This document shows positions 25,369-34,493 of a DNA stretch of 64,000 bases, one piece after another. Both the position numbers and the translations under genes were made by a program. Position 1 is the stretch's first letter, and each line of letters begins with the position of its first letter. Origin of the DNA: Rhizobium sp. BK313. Its GTDB lineage: Bacteria; Pseudomonadota; Alphaproteobacteria; Rhizobiales; Rhizobiaceae. The stretch lies in the NCBI RefSeq assembly GCF_014193655.1, contig NZ_JACHZQ010000005.1, positions 576,485-640,484 on the forward strand, given 5' to 3'. Under the pieces are notes generated by a model. It worked only from the letters and a program-made list of their open reading frames with translations, was not told where the DNA came from and made no database searches.

Positions 25369-26856
25369 ATGAGAAAAACCCCGCCCACCCTTTCCCGCCT
25401 GTTGCTGCCGTCCTTAGCAGTGTGTTTTGGCATGGGTGTCTATGTTGAAAGTCCGTTTCAGTTTCGGGACATGGCCCTGGCGCAGGAAGATGACGGCGCA
25501 TCACCCGCGCCAGCGCAGACCCCAGCGCAGACCAAGGACGATCAGCCTGTCGTCACCTCGACCGCACCATCGACACAGCCGGCCGGGCAAGCACCCGACC
25601 CGGCCGCCGATCTCGCCCGGAAGCGCGATCAGACGCGCGCCGAGCTGGAGGAATTGTCAAAGACGATCAGCCTCTCCTCCGACAAGACGAAGGCACTGGA
25701 AGACAGCATCGCCTCGCTCGACAAAAGCACCGCCAGCCTGCGTCAGGCTCTGATCGACAGCGCTGCCCGCCGAAGGGACATGGACCGCAAGATTCAGCAG
25801 AGCGAGAAGACGTTGACCGATCTCGCGGTCAAGGAAGACAATATCCGCAGATCGTTGCACGAGCGCCGCGGGTTGCTGGCCGAAGTTCTCGGTGCACTGG
25901 AACGCATGGGCCGCAACCCGCCGCCGGCACTCCTGGTGACACCAGACGATGCGCTTGCTTCCGTGCGCAGCGCCATCCTGCTCGGCGCCGTCGTTCCCGG
26001 CATGCGCAAGGAGACGGATAAACTCGTCGCCGACCTTACCGATCTTACCAAGCTGCATGCCGCCACGGCTGCCGAAAAGGCCGATCTCACCGCCACCATG
26101 ACCAACAGTCTGGAGGAAGAACGGCGCATGGACCTGCTGATCGCCGAAAACGACAAGCACAGCCATGAAAATGCCGAGGAACTGGACGCCGAGCGCAAGC
26201 GCTCCGAAGAATTGGCGGGCCAGGCGACCAGTCTCGAAGGCCTCGTCGCGTCGCTGGAAAGCCAGATCGGCTCGGTGCGCGATGCCGCTGCCGCCGCCCG
26301 GGCGGAAGAGGCCCGCCGGGAGCAGATGACCGACCAGCAGCGCGACCAGGCCAAGGCCCTGGCCGAAAACGGTGTGCCCGATAAAAACCGCATTGCGCCC
26401 GCATATCCGTTTTCCGACCTCAAACAGAAATTGGAGCTGCCTGTGGCGGGTGATATTCTCCGCCAGTTCGGCGACGATGACGGAACGGGACATACGGCGA
26501 TGGGCATGACCGTCGCGACTGGCCCCGACGCGCTCGTCACCGCGCCTGCCGATGGGACGGTCGTTTACGCGGGCGCGTTTCGCAGCTACGGTCAGATGGT
26601 TATTTTGGATACGGGCGACGGCTATCACATGGTGCTGTCGGGAATGGACGCGATCAAGACGCGTCTCGGCAAATTTGTCTTCGCTGGCGAGCCGCTCGCT
26701 GTGATGGGCGAAAAAAGAGTCGCGAGCGCGACTGCATTGGCGCTGGAAACGGATCGGCCAACGCTCTACATTGAATTTCGAAAAGATGGGAAACCGGTCG
26801 ATTCTCGGCCTTGGTGGACCTCCAAAGACACTGGAAAGGCACGCAATGATTCGTAG
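25369..26856 (+). CDS. EnvC-like murein hydrolase activator
   Basis: 495 residues. An N-terminal signal or anchor segment is followed by a Pro/Ala-rich linker, then a long coiled coil (~85-330, beginning ARKRDQTRAELEELSKTISL) and a C-terminal LytM (M23) domain (~375-490). The LytM catalytic residues are degraded: after GHTAMGMTV the zinc-binding Asp is missing, and the late HxH is YHMVLSGM. This is typical of activators that stimulate amidases at the division site rather than cut peptidoglycan. Its stop overlaps ctpA by 11 bp. Cell separation is its likely role. Confidence 0.88.
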   Translation: MRKTPPTLSRLLLPSLAVCFGMGVYVESPFQFRDMALAQEDDGASPAPAQTPAQTKDDQPVVTSTAPSTQPAGQAPDPAADLARKRDQTRAELEELSKTISLSSDKTKALEDSIASLDKSTASLRQALIDSAARRRDMDRKIQQSEKTLTDLAVKEDNIRRSLHERRGLLAEVLGALERMGRNPPPALLVTPDDALASVRSAILLGAVVPGMRKETDKLVADLTDLTKLHAATAAEKADLTATMTNSLEEERRMDLLIAENDKHSHENAEELDAERKRSEELAGQATSLEGLVASLESQIGSVRDAAAAARAEEARREQMTDQQRDQAKALAENGVPDKNRIAPAYPFSDLKQKLELPVAGDILRQFGDDDGTGHTAMGMTVATGPDALVTAPADGTVVYAGAFRSYGQMVILDTGDGYHMVLSGMDAIKTRLGKFVFAGEPLAVMGEKRVASATALALETDRPTLYIEFRKDGKPVDSRPWWTSKDTGKARNDS

Positions 26857-28174
26857 GGCTTCTCTTGTTCTCGTTGGCGCATTGATGGGTGCGACCGCGA
26901 TGAGCGTCATCTACACGGCCGTGGTGCCGGCGGAAGCCGCTGGCGCTTCCACGTACAAGGAATTGTCGATTTTCGGCGATGTCTTTGAACGTGTGCGTGC
27001 TCAGTACGTAACGCCACCCCAGGAAGACAAGCTCATCGAAGCCGCCATCAACGGCATGCTGACCTCGTTGGACCCGCATTCGAGCTACATGAATGCCAAG
27101 GACGCCGAAGACATGCGCACCCAGACCAAGGGTGAATTCGGCGGTCTCGGCATCGAAGTGACGATGGATAACGACCTGGTCAAGGTCATCACCCCGATCG
27201 ACGATACGCCCGCTGCCAAGGCCGGTGTTCTCGCCGGCGACTACATCACCGCCATCGATGGCCAGTCTGTACGCGGCCTGAAGCTGGAAGACGCCGTCGA
27301 GAAGATGCGCGGCGCCGTCAAGACGCCGATCAAGCTGACGCTGATGCGCAAGGGCGCCGACAAGCCGATCGAACTCACGATCATCCGTGATGTGATCGCT
27401 GTTGCCGCCGTGAAGTCGCGTGAAGAAGGCGGTGACGTCGGTTATCTCCGCATTATCTCCTTCACCGAAAAGACCACGCCGGACCTTGAGGCCGCGATCG
27501 CCAAGATCAAGAAGGATATTCCGGCCGATAAGCTGAAGGGCTATGTCCTCGACCTGCGCCTTAATCCGGGCGGCCTGCTCGACCAGGCGATCAACGTTGC
27601 CGACGATGTGCTGGAGCGCGGCGAAGTCGTCTCCACCCGCGGCCGCAATCCGGACGAAACCCGCCGCTTCAACGCCGGCCCGGGTGACCTGACCGACGGG
27701 AAGCCGATCATTGTGCTGATCAACGGCGGTTCGGCTTCGGCTTCGGAAATCGTCGCCGGTGCCTTGCAGGATCTGCGCCGTGCCACCGTTCTCGGCACCC
27801 AGTCCTTCGGCAAGGGCTCCGTGCAGACCATCATCCCGCTTGGCGATGGCAACGGTGCGCTGCGTCTGACGACAGCACTTTATTACACGCCATCGGGCCG
27901 TTCGATCCAGGGCACCGGCATCACGCCTGACATCAAGGTCGACGAGCCGCTGCCCGACGATCTGAAGGGCAAGCTGGTGACCGAAGGCGAATCCAGCCTG
28001 CCGGGCCACATCAAGGGCCAGAGCGAAACCGACCAGGGTTCCGGCTCCGCCGCCTATGTGCCGCCGGATCCGAAGGACGATGTTCAGCTCAACTACGCGC
28101 TTGACCTATTGCGCGGCGCAAAGACGGACCCGTCCTTCCCGCCGAACCCGGAAAAGGCAGTTTCCGCGAAATAA
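26846..28174 (+). CDS. ctpA: Carboxy-terminal processing protease, S41 family
   Basis: 442 residues from ATG 26846 (MIRRASLVLVGAL), after GAAAGG. Signal peptide, then helical N-terminal part, PDZ domain (FGGLGIEVTMDNDLVKVITP to LEDAVEKMRG) and S41 protease core with LNPGGLLDQAI, the catalytic Ser in INGGSASASEIV and the catalytic Lys in TQSFGKGSVQ. It cleaves C termini of periplasmic proteins and, in related bacteria, affects peptidoglycan hydrolases, which fits coupling to the EnvC-like gene. Confidence 0.95.
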   Translation: MIRRASLVLVGALMGATAMSVIYTAVVPAEAAGASTYKELSIFGDVFERVRAQYVTPPQEDKLIEAAINGMLTSLDPHSSYMNAKDAEDMRTQTKGEFGGLGIEVTMDNDLVKVITPIDDTPAAKAGVLAGDYITAIDGQSVRGLKLEDAVEKMRGAVKTPIKLTLMRKGADKPIELTIIRDVIAVAAVKSREEGGDVGYLRIISFTEKTTPDLEAAIAKIKKDIPADKLKGYVLDLRLNPGGLLDQAINVADDVLERGEVVSTRGRNPDETRRFNAGPGDLTDGKPIIVLINGGSASASEIVAGALQDLRRATVLGTQSFGKGSVQTIIPLGDGNGALRLTTALYYTPSGRSIQGTGITPDIKVDEPLPDDLKGKLVTEGESSLPGHIKGQSETDQGSGSAAYVPPDPKDDVQLNYALDLLRGAKTDPSFPPNPEKAVSAK

Positions 28175-28180
28175 GGAAAC

Positions 28181-28212
28181 GGCGCCGGGCTGGAAACAGA
28201 CCCGGCGCTTTC
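28181..28212 (+). terminator. Intrinsic terminator after ctpA
   Basis: GCGCCGGG, 11-base loop, CCCGGCGC, then TTTC. It lies a few bases after the ctpA stop. Confidence 0.8.
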
Positions 28213-28315
28213 ATATCCGGAGCGAGGTGATTTATCTCATCTCGCTCTAACTATTTGAATAAGTGCGATCTTATTCGAAATCCATTTTGGATCATGCTTG
28301 GGTTTTTTGAATACG

Positions 28316-28362
28316 GAGCATCCTCTCCGCTTTGATGGCTGCACATGAAAGCGGAATGCTCT
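28316..28362. repeat. Intergenic palindromic repeat, copy 1
   Basis: GAGCATC..CCGCTTT, 15-base centre, AAAGCGG.ATGCTCT forms an imperfect inverted repeat. A second copy with the same arms is at 42,188-42,240. It is of the type of small mosaic repeats common between genes in rhizobia. Confidence 0.6.
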
Positions 28363-28400
28363 GGGGGCGGACAGCTTCCCGCTTGGGGTGGATACGGACT

Positions 28401-29588
28401 TTGGGAACGGATTTGCATGCACCGCTGGGCCAGAACCGCGGCCCTGGCCGCAAACGGCGTCATCCGCCCTTCGGGCGCATCCTTGCCGGCTTCTGCCTGA
28501 TCGCGATCGCCAGTTTTTCCCTCTATTCGGCGCTACTGCGCGATAACCTTCAGAAAACTCCACCTGTCGAGACAGCCGAGAAGACCACACCACCGCCGGC
28601 GGCGGTGGCCGAAAAGCCGGCCACCAACAATCAGACGGGCCTGACACAGGTCGATCCGCAGTCCGGGGCCGATACGCATCGCATCGTCACCAGCGATGGT
28701 TCTGTCGTGACGATGTTCAGTCCGAACTCGCGTGACGGCAACGGCCCAGTGCTGATAAACGCCAATCAGGTCGGTCAGGATCCGCGCATGGCGGCAACGC
28801 CGAACGACAGCCTGCTGGAGGACTCGCCCTTCGGCAAACTGCCGATCACGGCGCCGAGCGGGCTGAGACCGATGGACCAATATGCGAGGCCCTGGTCCGG
28901 CGCCCGCGGCACGCGCGTTGCCATCGTCGTCAGCGGCCTCGGCCTCAGCCAGACCGGTACGCAACGCGCCATCGAGAAGCTGCCCGAGGAGATCACGCTC
29001 GCCTTTGCCGCCACGGGCAATAGCCTGCAGCGCTGGATGCAGGAGGCGCGGCGCGGCGGCCATGAAATCCTGCTCCAGGTGCCTTTCGAACCGTTCGACT
29101 ATCCCGGAAACAATCCCGGACCGGATACCCTGTTGACCTCGCAGCCCGCGGCCAAGAATATCGAAGACCTGCACAAGGCCATGGGCGAGATCACCAATTA
29201 TACCGGCGTGATGAACTATCTCGGCGGACGGTTTCTTTCGAATGCCGACGCTATGGAGCCTGTCATGCGCGATATTGGCAAGCGCGGCCTACTGTTCCTT
29301 GATGACGGCTCCTCGGCGCAGTCCAAATCCGGCACCGTCGCCAAGGCGCTGGAGGTGCCGCATGCTTTTGCCGACGTACAGCTCGACGGAGAATTGCAGC
29401 AGGATGCCATCCTGAAGAAACTTGATGAGCTGGAACGCATCGCACGCCGCAACGGTTCGGCGATCGGCGTTGCGGCCGCTTTCGACGAGAGCGTCGATGC
29501 CATCAGTAAATGGAGCGAGGAAGCAGCCATGCGCGGTATCGAGATCGTTGCCGTCTCCGCTCTCGCCGACGACCCCAAACATCCCTGA
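28401..29588 (+). CDS. Divergent polysaccharide deacetylase family protein (YibQ-like)
   Basis: 395 residues from TTG 28401 (MGTDLHAPLGQNRG). An in-frame ATG at 28332 lies inside a palindromic repeat, so the later start is preferred. A transmembrane or signal helix (~30-50, RILAGFCLIAIASFSLYSAL) is followed by a Thr/Pro-rich linker and a C-terminal NodB-fold domain (RGTRVAIVVSGLGLSQTGT, then HEILLQVPFEPFDYPGNNPG). The first metal-binding Asp pair of true deacetylases is replaced by Ser-Gly, so catalysis is doubtful. It is located at the envelope. rppH follows 17 bp downstream. Confidence 0.85.
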   Translation: MGTDLHAPLGQNRGPGRKRRHPPFGRILAGFCLIAIASFSLYSALLRDNLQKTPPVETAEKTTPPPAAVAEKPATNNQTGLTQVDPQSGADTHRIVTSDGSVVTMFSPNSRDGNGPVLINANQVGQDPRMAATPNDSLLEDSPFGKLPITAPSGLRPMDQYARPWSGARGTRVAIVVSGLGLSQTGTQRAIEKLPEEITLAFAATGNSLQRWMQEARRGGHEILLQVPFEPFDYPGNNPGPDTLLTSQPAAKNIEDLHKAMGEITNYTGVMNYLGGRFLSNADAMEPVMRDIGKRGLLFLDDGSSAQSKSGTVAKALEVPHAFADVQLDGELQQDAILKKLDELERIARRNGSAIGVAAAFDESVDAISKWSEEAAMRGIEIVAVSALADDPKHP

Positions 29589-29604
29589 GCCTTAGAGGAT
29601 AACC

Positions 29605-30144
29605 ATGAGCAAGAGCCATCAACCCCTCAGAGCTGAAGACCTGCCCTATCGTCCCTGCGTCGGCATCATGGTGCTCAATCGCGAGGGGTTGGTCTGGTCC
29701 GGTAGGCGCATTCCGATCGGTAATTCCGAATATGATGGCTCGCCGCAGCTCTGGCAGATGCCGCAAGGCGGCATCGATAAGGACGAGGACCCGCTGGAGG
29801 CGGCCTATCGCGAGCTCTACGAAGAGACCGGCATGAAGACCGTGACGCTCTTGGCCGAAGCGAAGGACTGGATCAACTACGATCTGCCGCCGCAGTTGAT
29901 TGGCATCGGCCTCAAGGGAAAATTCCGCGGCCAGACCCAGCGCTGGTTTGCCTTCCGCTTCGACGGCGACGAAAGCGAAATCGCCATCAATCCGCCGCCA
30001 GGCGGCCACGAGCCGGAGTTTGACGCCTGGGAATGGAAGCCGATGGCGGAGCTGCCCGGCCTGATCGTCGCCTTCAAACGGTCGGTCTACGAACAAGTCG
30101 TCGCCGAATTCCAGCATCTGGCGGGTCTGGAGACCGACGACTGA
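29605..30144 (+). CDS. rppH: RNA pyrophosphohydrolase
   Basis: 179 residues. The Nudix box is complete: Gly at its start (QGGIDKDED), then YRELYEETGM with the catalytic Glu residues. Flanking residues fit RppH (YRPCVGIMVLNREGLVW and LWQMPQGG). It removes pyrophosphate from 5' ends of mRNA to start decay, or hydrolyses dinucleoside polyphosphates. It follows the deacetylase-like gene closely. GAGGATAACC precedes ATG 29605. Confidence 0.95.
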   Translation: MSKSHQPLRAEDLPYRPCVGIMVLNREGLVWSGRRIPIGNSEYDGSPQLWQMPQGGIDKDEDPLEAAYRELYEETGMKTVTLLAEAKDWINYDLPPQLIGIGLKGKFRGQTQRWFAFRFDGDESEIAINPPPGGHEPEFDAWEWKPMAELPGLIVAFKRSVYEQVVAEFQHLAGLETDD

Positions 30145-30151
30145 TCGCAGT

Positions 30152-30173
30152 CCGGCCGCCTTTCGGCGGCCGG
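30152..30173. terminator. Bidirectional terminator rppH / bfr
   Basis: CCGGCCGCC-TTTC-GGCGGCCGG is a perfect 9-bp stem between the two convergent genes. The flanking T-runs are weak on both sides. Confidence 0.75.
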
Positions 30174-30187
30174 TACAAAAACCCGAA

Positions 30188-30673
30188 TTATTCCGCAGAA
30201 TCAGCCGAATCGGCGTTGAGCTGGCCGTATTTGGTCTCGCCGATCTTTTCAAGCAGGCCGATCTGGGTTTCCAGGAAGTCGATATGGCCTTCCTCGTCCG
30301 CAAGCAGCTCTTCGAAGAGCTTCATCGAGACATAATCGCCGGCGTCATGACAGATGTCGCGCGACTTCTTGTAGGCCGTGCGGGCATCATATTCGCCGGC
30401 GAGATCGGCTTCCAACACTTCCTTGACATTCTGACCGATGCGCAGCGGCGCCAGCGTCTGCAGGTTTGGATGTCCCTCAAGAAAGATGATCCGAGCGACG
30501 AGACGATCGGCGTGATGCATCTCTTCAATGGATTCCGCACGTTCCTTCTTGGCAAGCTTGGTATAGCCCCAATCTTCCAGAAGCCGATAATGAACCCAAT
30601 ATTGATTGACTGCACCGAGTTCGAGAAACAGCGCCTCGTTAAGCCGCTCGATGACTTTTTTGTCGCCTTTCAA
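30188..30673 (-). CDS. bfr: Bacterioferritin
   Basis: 161 residues. It starts MKGDKKVIERLNEALFLELGAVNQYWVHYRLLEDWG and carries the ferroxidase Glu and His residues (Glu18, Glu51 and His54 in EEMHHADRLVARIIFLEG, then Glu127 and His130 in DEEGHIDFLE). Met52 of typical Bfr, the haem axial ligand, is present in EEMHHAD. It forms a 24-subunit iron-storage shell. Its start overlaps the end of the ferredoxin gene upstream by 35 bp, so the two are coupled. Confidence 0.96.
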   Translation of the reverse strand: MKGDKKVIERLNEALFLELGAVNQYWVHYRLLEDWGYTKLAKKERAESIEEMHHADRLVARIIFLEGHPNLQTLAPLRIGQNVKEVLEADLAGEYDARTAYKKSRDICHDAGDYVSMKLFEELLADEEGHIDFLETQIGLLEKIGETKYGQLNADSADSAE

Positions 30674-30950
30674 TGTCCGCTCTCCTATTTTCTTCGTGGA
30701 ATTTTTTCAAGCGTGACATGAAATCAAATATTTCCGCCTCCGTCGAGTGGCGGCGGGCATGATAGTCCTCGGTCGTCTGGATAATGATGTCGACAACATT
30801 CGGGAAACAGCCGCAGCAACGGCCGCGTTTCGACATGGCGTGATAGACCTTGGAGGGGACGATGAGCTGCCAACAATCCTGATCGAGGAGCTCGGTGATG
30901 ACCTCCCGGATTTCTTTGTCGGTGATGTAATTACAACTGCAAACCAGCAT
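30639..30950 (-). CDS. bfd: Bacterioferritin-associated ferredoxin, long form
   Basis: 103 residues, longer than the usual 60-90. The [2Fe-2S] ligands are CSC near the N terminus and the later Cys pair in RCCGCFPNVVD. The extra C-terminal ~35 residues (EIFDFMSRLKKFHEENRRAD) are charged and helical and overlap the start of bfr. Bfd reduces ferric iron in bacterioferritin so that it can be released. Upstream and coupled to bfr, it is expected to respond to iron, although I see no clear Irr or RirA box. Confidence 0.9.
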   Translation of the reverse strand: MLVCSCNYITDKEIREVITELLDQDCWQLIVPSKVYHAMSKRGRCCGCFPNVVDIIIQTTEDYHARRHSTEAEIFDFMSRLKKFHEENRRADIERRQKSHRAA

Positions 30951-31091
30951 TCTTCGCTCAGCCCGTCAAACATGACATCTGCTGTCTTGTTATCTGCGAA
31001 AGAAGACGGTCTTTGTCAAGAAAGAATCGATTCATTTTTTATTGAGCCAAACCGAACGGGTCACTTCAGTGTGAGGTGCGGCCCCTGCGTA

Positions 31092-34000
31092 TCAATGGAA
31101 GTTACGGCCTCGCGGCATGACGCTTGCTGTCCCAGTGATATCGCTGCGGCCATCTGCCGCTATCTCGGCGGCCTGCTCCCGCGCCGACCGGCTTGCCTCG
31201 TCGAGCCGCTTCTTTTGCCGATGATCCATGGTCGGACGCAAGGCCTCATCTGCCCGGTCACTGACGCCGAAACGCCTGGTTTCGCGTTGCAGCAGACCCA
31301 GCGCCGGGGTCATGTCCTCGATATAATCGACCACCACATGGATGACGCCGCTTTCGCTCTGCAGACGGCCACGAATCTTGACCAGCCGGGCGCTCATGAC
31401 GATGGCGCGGTATTTCTCAAACATTTTCGGCCAGACGATCGCATTGGCAACGCCAGTCTCGTCTTCCAGCGTCATGAAGATCACCCCATTCGCCGATCCC
31501 GGCCGCTGGCGCACCAGCACCAGCCCGGCGACCGTCACCATCCGTCCATCAGGAACACTGGGCAAATCCCGGTTCTGCATGATGCCGATATTGGAGAGAT
31601 CCGCACGCAGGAAGGAAAGCGGATGCGCCTTCAGCGACAGCGAGAGATAGCGATAATCCTCGATCACCTGCTCGCCGGGCAGCATTTCCGGCAGGGAGAC
31701 CGCAGGCTCGACCTGCAGATCGGCGCGGTCGGCAAGATCGAAGAGAGGGAGCTTCTCGGCGGCACTGCCCACGTCCAGCGCCCTGACAGCCCATAGAGCC
31801 TCGCGACGGCCAAGCCCGATCGAACGGAAAGCATCGGCATCGGCCAGGCGCTCGATATCGGACTTGGCAAGGCCGGAGCGCAACCAGAGATCGCGCACGG
31901 AGGTGTAGCCGGAACCGCGATTGGCTACCAGCTTCTCTGTCATGTCGTCTTCCGACAGCCCTTTGACCTGCAGGAAGCCGAGACGGACCGCCCGTCTCGT
32001 CCTGATCACTTCCCGCATCGACGCATGGCGCGGCTCAATCGCATCCCTGTCGAAGGGCGCCTCTTCCAAAAGCGATTCCCATTCCGATCTATTGATATCC
32101 ACCGGCCGCATCTCGACGCCATGCTCGCGCGCATCGCGCACGAGCTGCGCCGGCGCATAAAAACCCATTGGCTGCGAATTCAGCAGCGCCGCGCAGAAGA
32201 CATCGGGATAATAAGCCTTCATCCAGGCGGAAGCGTAGACGAGGAGAGCGAAGGAGGCCGCGTGGCTTTCCGGAAAACCATATTCGCCGAAACCCTTGAT
32301 CTGCTCGAAGCAGTTTTTGGCGAATTCTCGCTTATACCCCCTCGCGACCATGCCTTCGACCATCTTCTCCTCGAACTTATGGATCGTTCCAGTCCGCTTG
32401 AAAGTCGCCATCGCCCGACGCAACTTGTCGGCCTCAGCGGGCGTAAACCCGGCAGCCGTGATTGCGATCTGCATGGCTTGTTCCTGGAATAGGGGAACAC
32501 CCAGCGTTCGTTCCAGAACCAACTCCAGTTCCTTGCTCGGATAGTCGAGAGGTTTCCCCGCGCGATCAGCCTCCCGCCGCTTGAGATAGGGATGCACCAT
32601 GTTGCCTTGGATCGGTCCCGGTCGAACGATCGCCACCTCGATGACCAGATCGTAGAATTTGCGTGGCTTGAGGCGCGGCAGCATGCTCATCTGCGCCCGG
32701 CTTTCGATCTGGAAGACGCCGATCGTGTCGGCACGGCAGATCATGTCATAGACCGGCACGCCATCGGGGTGATTGGCGTTGCCGAGATCGGCCAGCTCCT
32801 TCTTCACATCATAATGCAGCAGAAGCAGCTCGAAAGCCTTGGCGAGGCAGGTCAGCATGCCCAAGGCCAGAACATCGATCTTCAGAATATTGAGACTATC
32901 GAGATCGTCCTTATTCCACTCGATCATGTAGCGATCGTCCATCGCCGTATGCATGATCGGCACGACCTCATCCAGCCTGTCCCTGGTGATGACGAAGCCG
33001 CCGACATGCTGGGTGAGGTGACGCGGAAAACCCATCAGCGTCGTGGCATAGGAGAGAACGCGCTGCGTCGTCCGATCCCTGAGATCGAGGCCGGCAACCT
33101 TCGCCTCGCGTTCGGACAATTCTTCCGTCGACCAGCCCCAGACACCGCTCGCCAGGGCCGACTGCACATCTTCGGACAGACCGAAGGCCTTAGCCACCTC
33201 GCGGCCGGCCGAGCGCGCGCGATAACTAGTGACTGCCGCCGTCAGTCCGGCATGCTCTTTGTTGTAATGCCTGTAGATATACTGAATGACCTCTTCGCGC
33301 TTCTCATGCTCGAAATCGACGTCGATATCCGGCGGCTCTTCCCGCTCCGTCGAGATGAAGCGCTCGAACAAAAGCGTCGTGATCTCCGGATTGACCTCGG
33401 TAATTCGAAGACAATAGCAGACCGTGGAATTGGCGGCGGAACCGCGGCCCTGGCACAGGATATTCTCATTGCGGGCATATTCCATGATGCGGTGCACCGT
33501 CAGGAAATAAGGCTCGTACTGCCTCTGCTTGATCAGATCGAGTTCATAGTCGATCTGCTTGGCGACCTTCGGTGGAATACCATGAGGATAACGCCATTTG
33601 GCACCCGCCCGTGTCAGCCGCTCCAGCGTTTCCGAGACAGTCTCACCCGAAACGCTCTCATCAGGATAATTATGCTTCAGCTCATCCAGCGAAAAAGACA
33701 GCCGGCTAAAAAACTTCTGCGTATTGGCGATAGCTTTCGGATAGTTTTTAAAAAGGCGCGCCATCTCGGCCCCACCCTTCAGATAGCGTTCGGCATTGGC
33801 CGCCAGCTTGAAACCGGCCTCGGCGATCGGCACATGCTCGCGGATCGAAACGACGATGTCGGCAAGCGGCTTGCGTTCGGTTGCGTGATAGAGCGGCTGG
33901 TTGCTGGCGATCAGCCGCACCCCATTGCGTAACGCCAAGATGGAGAGAGTGGCAAAGACCAGCCGATCCTGCCCGTCATAAGCAGGCGACAAGACCATAT

Positions 34001-34493
34001 GAAGCTTCCTGCCGAAGCGCATCCATAGCCGCGCCAGGTACTGCTCCAGTTTTGCCTGCCCTTCCGGTGTCTCCACGCTCTCAGCATCGGGAACGAGCGC
34101 CAGCATCATCTCGTCGCCCCATTCCATCAGGTCGGCTTCGAGGAGTTCGCAGGAACCCTTTTCGGCTCTGAGATTGCCGGCGCTTAGCAACCGGCAGAGA
34201 TGGGCCCAGCCCTGGCGGTTCTGCGGAAAGGCAAGAATATCGGGCGTCTCGTCCGAGAAGACCAGGCGGGCGCCGGGCTGGAAGCGATAGCCATACTGCT
34301 TGGCAATGACATGCGCCCTGACTACGCCCGCGACGCTGTTTCGGTCAGCAATGCCGAGGCCACTAAGGCCGGCGATCTTGGCGGCCAGCACCATTTCCTC
34401 CGGATGCGAAGCACCCTCGAGAAAGGAAAAATTCGACCGTGCTCCGATCTCAAAAAAAGGAGGATTCCCGGAAAAGGACGGATGGGTGTTCAT
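31092..34493 (-). CDS. dnaE2: Error-prone DNA polymerase DnaE2
   Basis: 1,133 residues. N-terminal PHP domain (NFSFLEGASHPEEMVLAA and GLGIADRNSVAGVVRAH), C-family polymerase palm with PDIDVDFEHEKREEVIQY (catalytic Asp pair), fingers and an OB-fold C terminus (VTVAGLVLVRQRPGSANGV). It performs translesion synthesis with ImuB after DNA damage. It is the last gene of imuA-imuB-dnaE2 and overlaps the imuB stop by 4 bp. SOS control through the LexA box before imuA is expected. Confidence 0.96.
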   Translation of the reverse strand: MNTHPSFSGNPPFFEIGARSNFSFLEGASHPEEMVLAAKIAGLSGLGIADRNSVAGVVRAHVIAKQYGYRFQPGARLVFSDETPDILAFPQNRQGWAHLCRLLSAGNLRAEKGSCELLEADLMEWGDEMMLALVPDAESVETPEGQAKLEQYLARLWMRFGRKLHMVLSPAYDGQDRLVFATLSILALRNGVRLIASNQPLYHATERKPLADIVVSIREHVPIAEAGFKLAANAERYLKGGAEMARLFKNYPKAIANTQKFFSRLSFSLDELKHNYPDESVSGETVSETLERLTRAGAKWRYPHGIPPKVAKQIDYELDLIKQRQYEPYFLTVHRIMEYARNENILCQGRGSAANSTVCYCLRITEVNPEITTLLFERFISTEREEPPDIDVDFEHEKREEVIQYIYRHYNKEHAGLTAAVTSYRARSAGREVAKAFGLSEDVQSALASGVWGWSTEELSEREAKVAGLDLRDRTTQRVLSYATTLMGFPRHLTQHVGGFVITRDRLDEVVPIMHTAMDDRYMIEWNKDDLDSLNILKIDVLALGMLTCLAKAFELLLLHYDVKKELADLGNANHPDGVPVYDMICRADTIGVFQIESRAQMSMLPRLKPRKFYDLVIEVAIVRPGPIQGNMVHPYLKRREADRAGKPLDYPSKELELVLERTLGVPLFQEQAMQIAITAAGFTPAEADKLRRAMATFKRTGTIHKFEEKMVEGMVARGYKREFAKNCFEQIKGFGEYGFPESHAASFALLVYASAWMKAYYPDVFCAALLNSQPMGFYAPAQLVRDAREHGVEMRPVDINRSEWESLLEEAPFDRDAIEPRHASMREVIRTRRAVRLGFLQVKGLSEDDMTEKLVANRGSGYTSVRDLWLRSGLAKSDIERLADADAFRSIGLGRREALWAVRALDVGSAAEKLPLFDLADRADLQVEPAVSLPEMLPGEQVIEDYRYLSLSLKAHPLSFLRADLSNIGIMQNRDLPSVPDGRMVTVAGLVLVRQRPGSANGVIFMTLEDETGVANAIVWPKMFEKYRAIVMSARLVKIRGRLQSESGVIHVVVDYIEDMTPALGLLQRETRRFGVSDRADEALRPTMDHRQKKRLDEASRSAREQAAEIAADGRSDITGTASVMPRGRNFH

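Noticed and set aside
26654..28009. 451-codon minus-strand frame opposite ctpA
   Set aside because: Antisense shadow of a gene with all catalytic residues visible.
30951..31091. Search for an iron box (Irr ICE or RirA type) before bfd
   Set aside because: The spacer is AT-rich but shows no good TTTAGAA-N3-TTCTAAA-like or similar site.
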